Assembly: GCF_030408615.1 (NCBI RefSeq)
Contig: NZ_CP047187.1
Location: 1,736,001-1,800,000, forward strand
DNA from: Corynebacterium bovis DSM 20582 = CIP 54.80
GTDB lineage: Bacteria > Actinomycetota > Actinomycetes > Mycobacteriales > Mycobacteriaceae
Direction of reading: 5' to 3'
Length of the DNA: 64,000 nucleotides
The notes beneath the pieces were generated by a model. It had not been told where the DNA came from and ran no database searches. It worked only from the letters and a program-made list of their open reading frames with translations. Below, piece after piece: positions 25,870 to 35,465 of this stretch (within the stretch, counting starts at the first letter, position 1; each line of letters opens with the position of its first letter). The translations under genes and the position numbers were made by a program.

Positions 25870-25916
25870 TGTGCGTCCCTTCCGGGGTCGGGGGGTGGGG
25901 GTCGGGGGCTCGGGCG

Positions 25917-27299
25917 TCAGCAGCCCGCGAGCCGCTCGGCGAGGTAGCCGCGGAGCTTGTCGAGGCTCACGCGCTCCTGGGTCATCGTGTCCCGCTCACG
26001 GACGGTCACGGCCTGGTCCTCGAGCGTGTCGAAGTCGACGGTGACGCAGAACGGGGTGCCGATCTCGTCCTGGCGGCGGTAGCGGCGGCCGATCGCCCCG
26101 GAGGTGTCGTAGTCCACGTTCCAGAACCCGCGGAGGTCCGCGGCGACCTTCTCCGCCGTCGGCGTGAGCGTGTCCTTCTTCGACAGCGGCAGCACCGCGA
26201 CCTTCACCGGGGCCAGCCGCCGGTCGAGGCGCAGGACGACGCGCTTGTCCACGCCGCCCTTCGTGTTCGGGGCCTCGTCCTCGTGGTACGCGTCGACGAG
26301 GAAGGCCATCATCGCCCGGCCGAGGCCGGCCGCCGGCTCGATGACGTACGGGGTCCAGCGCTCGTTGAGCTCCTGGTCGAAGTAGCTGAGGTCCTCCCCC
26401 GAGCCCTTCGCGTGCACGGAGAGGTCGTAGTCCGTGCGGTTGGCGATGCCCTCCAGCTCACCCCAGCGGGACCCGGCGAAGTTGAACGCGTACTCCACGT
26501 CGACGGTGCGCTTGGAGTAGTGCGACAGCTTCTCCTTCGGGTGCTCGTAGAGCCGCAGGTTCTCCGGGTCGATGCCGAGGTCGATGTACCACTGGAGCCG
26601 GTCGTCGATCCAGTACTGGTGCCATTCCTCGTCCTCGCCGGGCTTGACGAAGAACTCCATCTCCATCTGCTCGAACTCGCGGGTCCGGAAGATGAAGTTG
26701 CCGGGGGTGATCTCGTTGCGGAAGGACTTGCCCGTCTGGGCGATGCCGAACGGGGGCTTCATCCGCGCCGAGGTCATGACGTTCTTGAAGTTCACGAAGA
26801 TACCCTGGGCGGTCTCCGGGCGGAGGTAGTGCAGGCCCTCCTCGTCCGCCACCGGGCCGAGGTACGTGCGGAGCAGCCCGGAGAACTCGCGGGGCTCGGT
26901 CCACTTGCCCGGCTCGCCGGTCTCGGGGTCGTTGATGTCGGCCAGACCGTTCGCCGGCGGGTGGCCGTGCTTCTCCTCATAGGCCTCGAGGAGGTGGTCC
27001 GCGCGGTAGCGCTTGTGGGTGTGGAGGGACTCGACGAGCGGGTCCGAGAAGACCTCGACGTGCCCGGACTCCTCCCAGACCTGCCGGGGCAGGATCACGG
27101 AGCTGTCGAGGCCGACGACGTCCCGGCGGCCCGTGACCATGTGCCGCCACCACTGGCGCTTGAGGTTCTCCTTCAGCTCCACGCCGAGCGGACCGTAGTC
27201 CCAGGCCGACCGTGTACCGCCGTAGATCTCACCGCAGGGGAAGACCAGTCCGCGCCTCTTGCAGAGGTTGACGACGGTGTCGATGCTGCTTGCGGCCAT
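25917..27299 (-). CDS. glyS: Glycyl-tRNA synthetase, class II homodimer type
   Basis: A 460-residue synthetase that attaches Gly to tRNA-Gly. The N-terminus has the alpha2-type start [27 protein letters not shown], motif 2 appears around [21 protein letters not shown] and motif 3 in [13 protein letters not shown]; a C-terminal anticodon-binding domain follows. Size and motifs fit the eukaryote-like single-chain GlyRS of actinobacteria, not the alpha2beta2 type. AAGGAG lies upstream of the ATG at 27299. The 6C-type RNA ends about 210 bp upstream on the same strand, before glyS. Confidence 0.97.
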   Translation of the reverse strand: MAASSIDTVVNLCKRRGLVFPCGEIYGGTRSAWDYGPLGVELKENLKRQWWRHMVTGRRDVVGLDSSVILPRQVWEESGHVEVFSDPLVESLHTHKRYRADHLLEAYEEKHGHPPANGLADINDPETGEPGKWTEPREFSGLLRTYLGPVADEEGLHYLRPETAQGIFVNFKNVMTSARMKPPFGIAQTGKSFRNEITPGNFIFRTREFEQMEMEFFVKPGEDEEWHQYWIDDRLQWYIDLGIDPENLRLYEHPKEKLSHYSKRTVDVEYAFNFAGSRWGELEGIANRTDYDLSVHAKGSGEDLSYFDQELNERWTPYVIEPAAGLGRAMMAFLVDAYHEDEAPNTKGGVDKRVVLRLDRRLAPVKVAVLPLSKKDTLTPTAEKVAADLRGFWNVDYDTSGAIGRRYRRQDEIGTPFCVTVDFDTLEDQAVTVRERDTMTQERVSLDKLRGYLAERLAGC

Positions 27300-27512
27300 G
27301 CTTGTGCACTCCTTGAAAGAGGTCGGTGACGGTCGTGTGTCATCCCGCCGACGTGCCCGGTCCGGGCCGCCGGCACCGGGGCGTCCGCCCCCGGTCGAGA
27401 GTCACGTACATCCTACCGCCCGCCCTGTCGGCCACCACCACCCGCGCTCCCCTGCCGCGGCGGCGGGCCACCGGGCGGTGTCCGCCCGGTGCACGCATTC
27501 TCATCCGGGCAT

Positions 27513-27648
27513 TAAAAAAGGACCCGCGGATTGGGGGGGGGTAAACTCCGCGGGTCCCGGCCGCACTGTCCTCCGAAGAGAATGGGGCCTGTTCCCCGTT
27601 GATTGGGACGTTGCGTAGGGGGGGGGATAACGCCGTCCCAGGGGAACT
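27513..27648 (-). ncRNA. 6C-type small RNA (two hairpins with C9 loops)
   Basis: On the minus strand two hairpins each present a run of nine C in the loop. Hairpin 1 pairs 27634-27639 and 27630-27633 with 27605-27610 and 27613-27616 around the C9 at 27618-27626. Hairpin 2 is an 11-bp stem (27547-27557 with 27520-27530) around the C9 at 27533-27541, followed by U6 (27514-27519), so it doubles as the terminator. Two C-rich-loop stems, the second a terminator, define the actinobacterial 6C RNA (Rfam 6C, from memory). A strong promoter lies upstream. 6C RNAs are trans-acting regulators that pair through C-rich loops. The flanks (27300-27512, 27649-27836) hold no gene. Confidence 0.88.
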
Positions 27649-27654
27649 GGACCC

Positions 27655-27684
27655 AATCTAGCCCCTGTCCGGTGCAGCTGTCAA
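27655..27684 (-). promoter_or_regulatory. Promoter of the 6C-type RNA
   Basis: On the minus strand TTGACA (27679-27684), an 18-nt spacer and TAGATT (27655-27660) form the best SigA promoter in the window; predicted transcription start is about 27648. Confidence 0.8.
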
Positions 27685-27836
27685 ATGTCCGGCCCGACCG
27701 GATCCGCGACCGGGATACCGCGCTGGTCAACGGGCACGGCGCGGGCACCGTCGCCGCCGCAGGCGTGTGGAAAGCGCTTGATGAAAACGCTAGCCTTGAC
27801 CGAGGTCGACTGGACGGCCAGACCGGAGGACACGAC

Positions 27837-28262
27837 ATGACACCCACAGCCCCGAAGCCCAGGATCGGTCAGCGCAACACCCGCCAGCGCGCCGCCGTGA
27901 TCGAGATCCTCGAGGGACAGACGACCTTCGCGAGCGCCCAGGACATCCACGCGCGGCTCACCCGGGAGGGCAAGAAGGTCGGTCTCACGACGGTCTACCG
28001 GACCCTCCAGGAGCTCAACGAGCTCGGCATGATCGACACGCTCCAGGACGACGGCGGGGAGATGCTCTACCGGAGCTGCTCGACGGACGACCACCACCAT
28101 CACCTCGTGTGCACGAACTGCCGCCGCACCGTCGAGATCGACGGCGGGCCCGTCGAGGAGTGGGCCGACGAGATCGCCTCCCGGTACGGCTTCACCCGCA
28201 CCGGCCACACGGCCGAGATCTTCGGGCTCTGCGCGGACTGCTCCGCGTCCGGCACGCCCTGA
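27837..28262 (+). CDS. zur: Fur-family regulator, Zur/FurB type
   Basis: A 141-residue Fur-family protein. The N-terminal winged helix shows TRQRAAVIEIL and GLTTVYRTLQELNELG (recognition helix). The metal region has DDHHHHLVC, and two CxxC pairs (CTNC and CADC) form the structural zinc site. The length and HHHH stretch fit Zur (FurB), the zinc-responsive repressor, encoded near glyS in corynebacteria and mycobacteria. GGAGGAC precedes the ATG at 27837. An AT-richer segment upstream (TGATGAAAACGCTAGCC, 27779-27795) could hold a -10 and a half operator, but no perfect palindrome is evident. Fur or PerR specificity is less likely from context. Confidence 0.88.
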   Translation: MTPTAPKPRIGQRNTRQRAAVIEILEGQTTFASAQDIHARLTREGKKVGLTTVYRTLQELNELGMIDTLQDDGGEMLYRSCSTDDHHHHLVCTNCRRTVEIDGGPVEEWADEIASRYGFTRTGHTAEIFGLCADCSASGTP

Positions 28263-28370
28263 CGACGCCCCCGCCCGCGCCGCAGGCTCAGCCGGTCCCG
28301 GCGCATCCTGTCGCGGCACGACCGGGGACGACGCCGCCCCGACGCCGCACAGCGCCCCCGCGACCCGGGC

Positions 28371-29684
28371 TCAGCCCGTCGTGACGTTGAACAGCGCGCC
28401 GAGACCGTAGGTCACGGCCGCCGCCCCCATCCCGATGACCCACTGCCGCAGCGCGCGTCGGCCCGGGGACATCCCGGACAACAGGCCGACGAGCCCACCG
28501 GTGAGCATGAGCGCGACGCTCACGAGCACGCAGCTCAGCACCGCCGCCGCGGTCCCCTGGAGCCCCAGGATGAACGGCAGGACGGGGACGACCGCGCCGC
28601 CGGCGAAGCAGAGGAAGCTCGACAGGGCGGCCGACACCGGGCTGCCCGTCGCGTCCTCCGCGTCGATGTCCTCCCGGGCCTGGCGGTCGACGGCGTCGAA
28701 AATGGCGGGCCGGGACCCCTCCCCACCGGCCCCCTCGCCGGTGCCGGCCCCCTCGGTGAGGACCTCACCGGTGGGCGCGCCGGTGGCCCCACCGGCCCCG
28801 GACCCCTCGCCGACGGCATCCGCCGGCGCACCACCCGTCCCCGCCGGCCCGGCGTGACGGACGAGGTCGGCGAACACCCGCGCGGCCTTGACCCGCGCCT
28901 CCTCCGGCTCCATGCCGCGGGCGCGGTAGACGAGCGCGAGCTCGTTGGCGTCGACGTCGAGCTTCGGCACCGCCTCCGACGCCTCCGGGTCCGGGGTCGA
29001 CGCGGCGAGCAGCTCCCGCTGCGAACTCACCGAGACATACTCCCCCGCCGCCATCGACAACGCCCCCGAGAGCAGCCCCGCGACACCGGTGACGAGCACG
29101 ACGTGCGAACTCACTCCGGAGCCGATGACACCGAGGACGAGGGCGAGGTTGGAGACGAGCCCGTCGTTCGCCCCGAACACGGCCGCCCGGAAGTTGCCGG
29201 ACATCTGCGCCCGCCCCCGGGAGGCGAGGCCGCGCACGACCTCGGCGTGGATCGCCTCGTCCGCCGCCATGCGCTCCGAGGCGTCGTTGTCCTGGATGTA
29301 GTCGTTGCGGGTCTCGGCGGACTGCATGAGCGCGAGGACGAACACCGACCCGAACCGACGTGCCATCCACGCCATGACCCGGGTCCCGGGGCTCGCCTTC
29401 CGGGGGAGGCCGACGTACTCGCCGAGGCGGGTGCGCCAGTAGTCCTCGTGGCGGGCCTCGGCGTCCGCGATCGCGAGGAGGATCGCCCGCTCCTCCCCGG
29501 TCTTCTTCCGCGCGAGTTCGCGGTAGACCGCGCCCTCGGCGCGCTCGTTGGCGAGGTAGCGCCGCCAGCGGGCGATCTGGCGGGGCGTCGGGGTCTCCCC
29601 GGTCGGTGCGGCGGGCACGGCGTCGCCGTCGGGCCCCCCACCGGGACCGGCCCCGGACCCGCGGTGGTCCCCGGCCCCGGTCAT
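28371..29684 (-). CDS. VIT1/CCC1-family iron/manganese transporter with ferritin-like N-terminal domain
   Basis: A 437-residue two-part protein. Residues about 35-175 form a rubrerythrin/ferritin-like helical domain with Glu47, an ExxH at 76-79 (EARH) and DEAIHAE (about 140). Residues about 175-437 form the VIT1/CCC1 transporter, opening with [16 protein letters not shown]; an Ala/Gly-rich insert (about 290-345) interrupts it. Fusions of this type (MbfA-like) export iron or manganese with the ferritin-like part as metal sensor or loader. The ATG overlaps the uppS stop by 4 nt, so it is the last gene of that operon. Its proximity to zur is suggestive of metal homeostasis but not proof of shared control. 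Confidence 0.85.
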   Translation of the reverse strand: MTGAGDHRGSGAGPGGGPDGDAVPAAPTGETPTPRQIARWRRYLANERAEGAVYRELARKKTGEERAILLAIADAEARHEDYWRTRLGEYVGLPRKASPGTRVMAWMARRFGSVFVLALMQSAETRNDYIQDNDASERMAADEAIHAEVVRGLASRGRAQMSGNFRAAVFGANDGLVSNLALVLGVIGSGVSSHVVLVTGVAGLLSGALSMAAGEYVSVSSQRELLAASTPDPEASEAVPKLDVDANELALVYRARGMEPEEARVKAARVFADLVRHAGPAGTGGAPADAVGEGSGAGGATGAPTGEVLTEGAGTGEGAGGEGSRPAIFDAVDRQAREDIDAEDATGSPVSAALSSFLCFAGGAVVPVLPFILGLQGTAAAVLSCVLVSVALMLTGGLVGLLSGMSPGRRALRQWVIGMGAAAVTYGLGALFNVTTG

Positions 29685-30556
29685 TTCTCCACCCCGCCGA
29701 ACCGGCGGTCCCGGCGCGCGAACTCCAGGACGGCCTCCCTCAGGTGGGCGCCGGTGTAGTCCGGGAAGAGCACATCCTGGTACACCATCTCGGCGTACAC
29801 GGACTGCCAGGGGAGGAAGTTCGACGTCCGCATCTCCCCGGACGGCCGGAGGAACAGGTCGACGTCCGGCATGTCCGGCTCCGCCAGGTAGCGCGCGAAC
29901 ACGTCCTGCGTGATGTCCGCCGGCCGCAGGTCCCCGGCCCGGACGTCCTCCGCCAGCGCCCGGGCGGCGTCGGTGATCTCGGCGCGGCCGCCGTAGTTCA
30001 GGCACATGGCGAGGGTCAGGCGGGTGTTGTCCTTCGTCTGCTCCTCCGCCCGGCGGAGCTCGCTGATGACGCTGCGCCACAGGCGCGGACGGCGGCCGAC
30101 CCAGCGCACGCGGACGCCCTTGCGGTCGAGTTCGTCCCGGCGCCGGCGCAGCACCTCCCGGTTGAAGCCCATGAGGAACCTCACCTCCTGGGCGCTGCGC
30201 CGCCAGTTCTCCGTCGAGAACGCGTACGCCGAGAGGTAGTCGACGCCGAGGTCGAGGCACTCGTCGACGATCCGCATGAGGGCGGCCTCCCCCCGCCGGT
30301 GGCCCTCCGTGCGCTCCAGGCCCCGCTGCTGGGCCCACCGGCCGTTGCCGTCCATGACGACGGCGATGTGCCGGGGCACGAACTCGGCGGGGACCGGGAC
30401 CGGGGACCCGGCCGGCGCGGCGGACGTGCCCGGGTCGGCGGCGGGCTCCGCGGCGGTGGTCGCGGCGGCGGTCGACCCGGCGGTCGCGTCGGCCGCGGCG
30501 GTGCTCACGTCGGCGGGGCGGGGGCGGTCGGAGGAACGGGAATTCACCTGTGTCAT
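29681..30556 (-). CDS. uppS: Isoprenyl (decaprenyl-type) diphosphate synthase
   Basis: A 291-residue cis-prenyltransferase making the polyprenyl phosphate carrier used for peptidoglycan and arabinogalactan. The signature [14 protein letters not shown] holds catalytic Asp69; [10 protein letters not shown] and the C-terminal [20 protein letters not shown] segment are family hallmarks. The first 55 residues are an Ala/Thr-rich extension absent from most homologues. The position next to recO matches Rv2361c (from memory), the long-chain enzyme, rather than the Z-farnesyl synthase. The stop overlaps the VIT1-like gene's start. The ATG at 30556 has no clear ribosome site. Confidence 0.93.
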   Translation of the reverse strand: MTQVNSRSSDRPRPADVSTAAADATAGSTAAATTAAEPAADPGTSAAPAGSPVPVPAEFVPRHIAVVMDGNGRWAQQRGLERTEGHRRGEAALMRIVDECLDLGVDYLSAYAFSTENWRRSAQEVRFLMGFNREVLRRRRDELDRKGVRVRWVGRRPRLWRSVISELRRAEEQTKDNTRLTLAMCLNYGGRAEITDAARALAEDVRAGDLRPADITQDVFARYLAEPDMPDVDLFLRPSGEMRTSNFLPWQSVYAEMVYQDVLFPDYTGAHLREAVLEFARRDRRFGGVEK

Positions 30557-30611
30557 TGTGCCAGTCCCGGTGAGGAATGAAAACAGTGCGTCGGGTTCCG
30601 GTTCAGGAGTG

Positions 30612-31373
30612 TCACACGGCGGCGTACGCGGAGAACGGCCGTTCCACCTGCTGGCGCACGTGGGCGACGAGCAGGTCGTGGGCGGTGCCGAGGATGTCCG
30701 CCCCGTCCCCGGACTCCGCGAGCCGGGACAGCTCCTCGTCCCGGCCGTGGGCGAGCCACCACAGCGCCCGCACGGCCGCCGGCGGCGGGGTGAGGGACCC
30801 CGGCGGACGGCACACCGTGCACACCGCGCCCCCGGCGAGCGGGTGGAACGCCCGGTGCGGGCCCCGCTTCCCGCACTGGGCGCAGTCGACGAGGCTCGGC
30901 GCCCACCCCGCCACGGTGAGGGCGTGGAGGACGAACCGGTCGACGAGGGTCCGGGGCGGGAGCGGGTGCGCCGCGGGGCGGACCCCGGCGATGTCGGCGA
31001 GCGCGGCGTCGAGGAGGTCGAAGATCTCCCCGCCGTCCTCCCCCGCCGTGACCTGGGCGACCTCGAGGGCCGCGGTGGCGGCGTAGTACCGGTCGACGTC
31101 CGCGACGATCTGCGGGGCGTACGTCGCGACCGTCGCGGCGTCCGTGATGGAGGCGAGGTCCCGGCCCGGGTAGAGCTGCACGTCGACGCGGCAGAACCGG
31201 TCGAGGCGGGAGCCGAAGCGGGAGTTCGGCTTGCGCACCCCCTTGGCGACGCCACGGACGGTGCCGTGGTTCCTCGTGAGCAGGACGATCACGAGGTCCG
31301 CCTCGCCGAGCTTGTGGGTCCGGACGACGAACGCCTCGTCCCGGAAGCTGGGGCGGGATCCTCTCCTGGACAT
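30612..31373 (-). CDS. recO: DNA repair protein RecO
   Basis: A 253-residue RecF-pathway protein that anneals ssDNA and loads RecA. The N-terminal OB fold begins [16 protein letters not shown]; the helical part contains a zinc finger made of CAQCG and CTVC. Length and layout fit actinobacterial RecO. The ATG at 31373 lies 6 nt after TAAGCT on the minus strand, so it is probably leaderless. It is followed after 55 bp by uppS. Confidence 0.94.
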   Translation of the reverse strand: MSRRGSRPSFRDEAFVVRTHKLGEADLVIVLLTRNHGTVRGVAKGVRKPNSRFGSRLDRFCRVDVQLYPGRDLASITDAATVATYAPQIVADVDRYYAATAALEVAQVTAGEDGGEIFDLLDAALADIAGVRPAAHPLPPRTLVDRFVLHALTVAGWAPSLVDCAQCGKRGPHRAFHPLAGGAVCTVCRPPGSLTPPPAAVRALWWLAHGRDEELSRLAESGDGADILGTAHDLLVAHVRQQVERPFSAYAAV

Positions 31374-31379
31374 GCGGCC

Positions 31380-31385
31380 AGCTTA
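31380..31385 (-). promoter_or_regulatory. -10 box TAAGCT of recO (leaderless)
   Basis: TAAGCT on the minus strand lies 6 nt before the recO ATG at 31373. Confidence 0.55.
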
Positions 31386-31430
31386 CCCCCGGGGTCGGAC
31401 GCCGCCGGCGGGCTCACCGCCGCGGGGCGG

Positions 31431-32153
31431 CTACTGCCGGTCCTGGCCCTGGCCGTGGCCGTGGCCCTCGCCCGGCTGGCCGAACTGCTGCTGGCCCGGC
31501 GCCGGCTGCCCGAACTGCCCGTGGCCCTGGCCCGGCTGGCCGAACTGCTGCTGACCCGGCGCCGGCTGCCCGTGGCCGTACGGCCCGGCCTGCCCGAGGC
31601 GGTTCTGGAAGCCCTCGGAGTTCGTCCCGTACTGCATCTCCCACGACGTGCCGCCGGCGGAGGCGGAGTAGACGAACTCGTTGACCTTGTTCTTGAAGGA
31701 GTCCAGCTGGGTGTTCTCCAGGAAGGACACCGTCGTCTCCGTGCTGTTGCCGCCGTTGTTCTGCATGATGAGCGCCGAGGTCACCGCGTTGCAGGCCATG
31801 GCGAAGAACAGCAGCGTGAGGACGAGGCTGAGGAGGACCATGAAGACCGAGCCCGCGGACACGGCGCTGAACAGCCAGACGAGGCACACGATGCCGAGAA
31901 CCGCCCCGACGATGAGCCGACCCAGCCGCACGCGCAGCGACGTCGTCAGCCCGGCGATGGCCCCCATGGGCATGCTCCGCTCCTCGAAGCCGAGCGGGAT
32001 CACGCCCAGGACGGTGTTCGGGAACTTCACGACCAGCCGCTTGTTCGTCACGGTCATGGTCGTCCTCAGCCAGAACAGGATCAGGTTCGGGCGGAACGCC
32101 CGCGTGTACAGCCCCTGTTCACCGGGAGCGAGAATGATGTCACCGGAAGCCAC
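31431..32153 (-). CDS. Hypothetical membrane protein, PH-like N-terminus and Gln/Gly-rich tail
   Basis: A 240-residue protein. Residues 1-70 (EQGLYTRAF, MTVTNKRLVVKFP) look like a bacterial PH-type beta domain; two TM segments follow (about 78-100 and 104-125). The C-terminal 55 residues repeat GQPAPGQQQFGQPG-like units, encoded by a duplicated stretch at about 31470-31580. GTG 32153 is preceded by AAAGGGG. No defined function; PH-like membrane proteins of this type are often envelope or stress associated. The upstream gap (32154-32426) is a C-rich low-complexity region with a repeated CCCCACGCCCCTGCCGAC and no gene. Confidence 0.6.
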   Translation of the reverse strand: MASGDIILAPGEQGLYTRAFRPNLILFWLRTTMTVTNKRLVVKFPNTVLGVIPLGFEERSMPMGAIAGLTTSLRVRLGRLIVGAVLGIVCLVWLFSAVSAGSVFMVLLSLVLTLLFFAMACNAVTSALIMQNNGGNSTETTVSFLENTQLDSFKNKVNEFVYSASAGGTSWEMQYGTNSEGFQNRLGQAGPYGHGQPAPGQQQFGQPGQGHGQFGQPAPGQQQFGQPGEGHGHGQGQDRQ

Positions 32154-32426
32154 CGGGAACCCCTTTCAATGTCGGTGCGGATACGGCGGACGGCGGGATC
32201 GCCACCACCGGCGTCCACTGGGACCCGACCGGGCCCGCGGACGCACAGGTTGTGTCTATCAACGCCGTCCCGCCGGTCCGCGCCGCGAGAGGAACGGTCC
32301 CCACGCCCCTGCCGACACGTCCCCCCACGCCCGCCGCGCCCCCCGCGCCCCCCGCGCCCCCCGCGGGCCCGACCCCACGCCCCTGCCGACGGGTCCCCCA
32401 CACCCTCCCCGCGGGCCGCACCCCGG

Positions 32427-33455
32427 TCAGAAGCCCATGCGCCCCAGCTGCTTCGGGTCGGTCTGCCAGTTCTTCGCCACCTTGATCCGCAGGTCGAGGT
32501 AGACGTTCCGGTCGAGGAGGTCGATGATCTCGCGGCGGGCGTCGTGCACGATCCGGGTGAGACGACGGCCCCCCTTGCCGCGGATGATCGCCTTCTGCCC
32601 GTCGCGCTCGACGAAGATCACCGCGTGGACCTGCAGCACCCCGGGGCGCGTCGGGGAGTCGAACATCTCGTCGATCTGCACGGCGACGGAGTGCGGCAGC
32701 TCGTCGTGGAGCCCGCCGAGCGCCGCCTCCCGGATGAGCTCCGCCATGCGGGTCTCGGTGTCGTCGTCGGTGACGTGGTCGTCCGGGTAGTACTTCGGTC
32801 CCTCGGGGAGGAGGCCGACGATGACGTCGAGCAGCACGTCCGTCTGGATGCCGTCGACCGCCGAGACGGGCACGACGTCCACGCCGAGCAGGTCGTGCAG
32901 CGCGAGCAGCTGCTCGCCGACCCGGTCCTTCGAGACGGTGTCCACCTTCGTCACGATGCCGACGAGGGGCGTGCGCGGGGCGACGGTGCGGACCGCGTCG
33001 ACGATCCACCGGTCCCCGGGGCCGATCTTCTCGTTGGCGGGGACGCACACCCCGATGACGTCGACGTCGGAGTAGGTCTCCTTGACCATGTCGTTGAGCC
33101 GCTCGCCGAGGAGGGTCCGGGGCCGGTGGAGCCCGGGGGTGTCGACGACGACCACCTGGGCGTCCGGCCGGTGGACGATGCCGCGCACGGGGTGGCGGGT
33201 CGTCTCCGGCTGGTCGGCGGTGATCGCGATCTTCTCCCCCACCAGCGCGTTGGTGAGCGTGGACTTGCCGGTGTTCGGCCGGCCGACGAAGCTGACGAAC
33301 CCGGAGCGGAAGCCGTCCGGCCGGTCGCCGAGGCCACCGGTCGGGTCCGCGGTGGTGACCGCAGCCGTGTCCGCGGTCGGGTCCGTGGTGGTGTCGGCGG
33401 TGCTGTCGGGGCTGTCGGAACTGTCGGGGCTGGTCCCGGAAGGGTCAGCGGCCAT
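32427..33455 (-). CDS. era: GTPase Era
   Basis: A 342-residue Era GTPase, a 16S rRNA and 30S assembly factor. G1 is GRPNTGKST (58-66), G3 is DTPG, G4 is TKVD; the C-terminal KH domain contains IIRGKGGRRLTRI. Residues 1-45 are a Thr/Asp-rich repeat-like extension not present in typical Era. The start at 33455 lies 11 nt inside the end of the upstream corC gene, so translation is probably coupled. The arrangement corC-era after ybeY-phoH is conserved in actinobacteria. Confidence 0.95.
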   Translation of the reverse strand: MAADPSGTSPDSSDSPDSTADTTTDPTADTAAVTTADPTGGLGDRPDGFRSGFVSFVGRPNTGKSTLTNALVGEKIAITADQPETTRHPVRGIVHRPDAQVVVVDTPGLHRPRTLLGERLNDMVKETYSDVDVIGVCVPANEKIGPGDRWIVDAVRTVAPRTPLVGIVTKVDTVSKDRVGEQLLALHDLLGVDVVPVSAVDGIQTDVLLDVIVGLLPEGPKYYPDDHVTDDDTETRMAELIREAALGGLHDELPHSVAVQIDEMFDSPTRPGVLQVHAVIFVERDGQKAIIRGKGGRRLTRIVHDARREIIDLLDRNVYLDLRIKVAKNWQTDPKQLGRMGF

Positions 33456-34791
33456 GGTCGGTCCTTTCGTCGTCGTCCGCGACGGGACCGGCGGGGCCGG
33501 TCACGACGACGGAACGGATCTTGAGGCGACCGCGACGGTCGCGGCCACCTTCGCAGTGCAGGTGCAGTCCGGCGACCTCGACCTCGGCCCCGGGCAGCGG
33601 GACGCGCCCGAGCTCGAAGGCGGCGAGTCCCGCCACGGTCTCGACGTCCTCGTGCTGCTCGTCGGTGAAGGACACGCCCCGGTCGGCGAACAGCTCCTCC
33701 AGCTCGTCGAGCCCGAAGCGGGCGACGACGCGGTACCGGCCGTCGCCGAGCTCCTCGACGGGGGCCTGCTCGGAGTCGTCGTACTCGTCGGCGATCTCGC
33801 CGACGATCTCCTCGAGGATGTCCTCGATGGAGATCAGCCCCGCGATGCCGCCGTACTCGTCGACGAGCATCGCGATGTGGATGTGGTCGCGCTGCATGTC
33901 CTCGAGGAGGTCGTCGAGCTTGCGGGAGTCCGGCACGAACACCGGGTCGCGCATGACGTCGGTGACGGGCACCGACCGGCCGCTGTCCCGGGAACTGTAC
34001 GTCCGGGCGACGAGGTCCTTGAGGTACACGACGCCGACGATGTCGTCGACACTCTCGCCGATGACCGGCAGCCGGGAGTGGCCGGACCGGACGCACAGGC
34101 TCGTCGCCTGGCCGGCGGACTTCGTGTCCTCGATCCACAGCATCTCCGGCCGGGGCACCATGACCGACCGGGCGGGCGTCGAGGCGAGGTCGAAGACGGA
34201 CTGGATCATCCGCCGCTCGTCGTTCTCCACGATGCCCCGCTCCGAGGCGATGTCCACCATCTCCCGCAGCTCGATCTCCGAGGCGAACGGGCCGTCCCGG
34301 AAGCCGCGCCCCGGGGTGATGAGGGTGCCGAACCACACGAGGACCTTCGCCACCGGGCCGAGGACGACGCCCACCGCCGCGAGCACCGGCGCCGCGCGCA
34401 GGGACAGCGTGTACGGGTTCTGGCGCCCGAGGGTCCGCGAGATCACGCCGACGACGACGTAGGTGAACAGGGCGACGAGCGCGATGACGAGGACGAGGGA
34501 CCCGCCGGAGGTGCCGAACACCCGGACGGCCAGCGACGCCGCGAGCACACTCGCCGCGACCTCACTGACCGTGCGCAGCAGGACGAGCAGGTTGATGTGC
34601 TCGGCCCGGCGGCCGAGCACCGCGAGGAGACGGGGCGCACCGGGGCGTTCGTCGTCGACCATCGTCTCCACCCGGGCGCGGGACAGGGAGGCCACGGCGG
34701 TCTCCACCGAGCTCAGCACACCCGCCAGCGGGAGGAGGACCACGATGCCGACGACGGTCCACAGCACCGACGCCGCCGGGGAGCCCGTCAC
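33445..34791 (-). CDS. CorC/HlyC-family CNNM transporter-type protein
   Basis: A 448-residue protein with an N-terminal DUF21 membrane domain (three to four TM segments, about 8-160), two CBS domains in the middle ([14 protein letters not shown], then [16 protein letters not shown]) and a C-terminal CorC_HlyC domain. Family members take part in Mg2+ or Co2+ efflux; the old name hemolysin is misleading. The GTG overlaps the ybeY stop by 4 nt and its own 3' end overlaps era, placing it in the middle of a tightly coupled run. Confidence 0.9.
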   Translation of the reverse strand: MTGSPAASVLWTVVGIVVLLPLAGVLSSVETAVASLSRARVETMVDDERPGAPRLLAVLGRRAEHINLLVLLRTVSEVAASVLAASLAVRVFGTSGGSLVLVIALVALFTYVVVGVISRTLGRQNPYTLSLRAAPVLAAVGVVLGPVAKVLVWFGTLITPGRGFRDGPFASEIELREMVDIASERGIVENDERRMIQSVFDLASTPARSVMVPRPEMLWIEDTKSAGQATSLCVRSGHSRLPVIGESVDDIVGVVYLKDLVARTYSSRDSGRSVPVTDVMRDPVFVPDSRKLDDLLEDMQRDHIHIAMLVDEYGGIAGLISIEDILEEIVGEIADEYDDSEQAPVEELGDGRYRVVARFGLDELEELFADRGVSFTDEQHEDVETVAGLAAFELGRVPLPGAEVEVAGLHLHCEGGRDRRGRLKIRSVVVTGPAGPVADDDERTDHGR

Positions 34792-35465
34792 CGTGCGGCC
34801 CCTCCGCCACGGCCGGCACCGGGGTCCCCGGCGGGTCCGGTGTCCCCGGAGTCGGTGAAGCTCACGCGCTCGGGGTCACCCGGGGCGTCGCCGCTGAACG
34901 GCGGCGGCACCGGGTTCGACGACGTCCGGTCGTCCCGGTCCGCGGCCGTGGGGAACGCCGCCGGGCTCGACGGCTTCGGGCCGAAGGACACGCCCCGCTC
35001 GTCCTGCGAGTCGTACCACGAGGCGAGGATGTCGTTCTGGAGGGAGAACATCCGCTGCTCCTCCTCCGGGGTGACGTGGTCGAAGCCCAGCAGGTGGAGC
35101 ACCCCGTGGACCGTGAGCAGGTCGAGCTCGTGGGACAGGGGGTGGCCCGCCCGCTCGGCCTGCCCCAGCGCGAACTCCGGGCAGAGCATGATGTCGCCGA
35201 GCATCGCCGGCGACGGCGCCGGGCCGTCCTTGCGGCCCCAGCCCGGCGTGAGCTCGTCCATCGGGAAGCTCATGACGTCCGTCGGGCCGGGCAGGTCGAG
35301 CCACCGCAGGTGGAGGTCGGCGATCGTGTCGAGGTCGACGACGTGGATCGACAGCTCGGCGGCGGAGTGGACGTCCATCGTCCACAGGGCGAACCGGGCG
35401 ACGTCGAGCAGTTCCTCCTCGTTGACGTCGCCGAACGCGGACTCGTTGAAGATCTCGATGCTCAC
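34788..35465 (-). CDS. ybeY: Endoribonuclease YbeY
   Basis: A 225-residue zinc-dependent RNase involved in 16S rRNA 3' maturation and ribosome quality control. The H motif [11 protein letters not shown] gives H120, H124 and H130. [11 protein letters not shown] and LGDIMLCPE are standard. The enzyme core ends near residue 158; the remaining 65 residues are a Pro/Gly-rich tail, longer than usual. The GTG overlaps the phoH stop by 4 nt, and the stop overlaps the corC start. Confidence 0.95.
   Translation of the reverse strand: MSIEIFNESAFGDVNEEELLDVARFALWTMDVHSAAELSIHVVDLDTIADLHLRWLDLPGPTDVMSFPMDELTPGWGRKDGPAPSPAMLGDIMLCPEFALGQAERAGHPLSHELDLLTVHGVLHLLGFDHVTPEEEQRMFSLQNDILASWYDSQDERGVSFGPKPSSPAAFPTAADRDDRTSSNPVPPPFSGDAPGDPERVSFTDSGDTGPAGDPGAGRGGGAAR

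Noticed and set aside
27300..27660. The C9 hairpins as a glyS transcription attenuator or T-box leader
   Set aside because: No T-box sequence or specifier loop; the second hairpin has its own U tract about 210 bp before glyS and the two C-rich loops fit 6C RNA better.
30276..33524. 1082-codon + strand frame over uppS, recO and era
   Set aside because: Shadow frame across several certain minus-strand genes with changing, biased composition.
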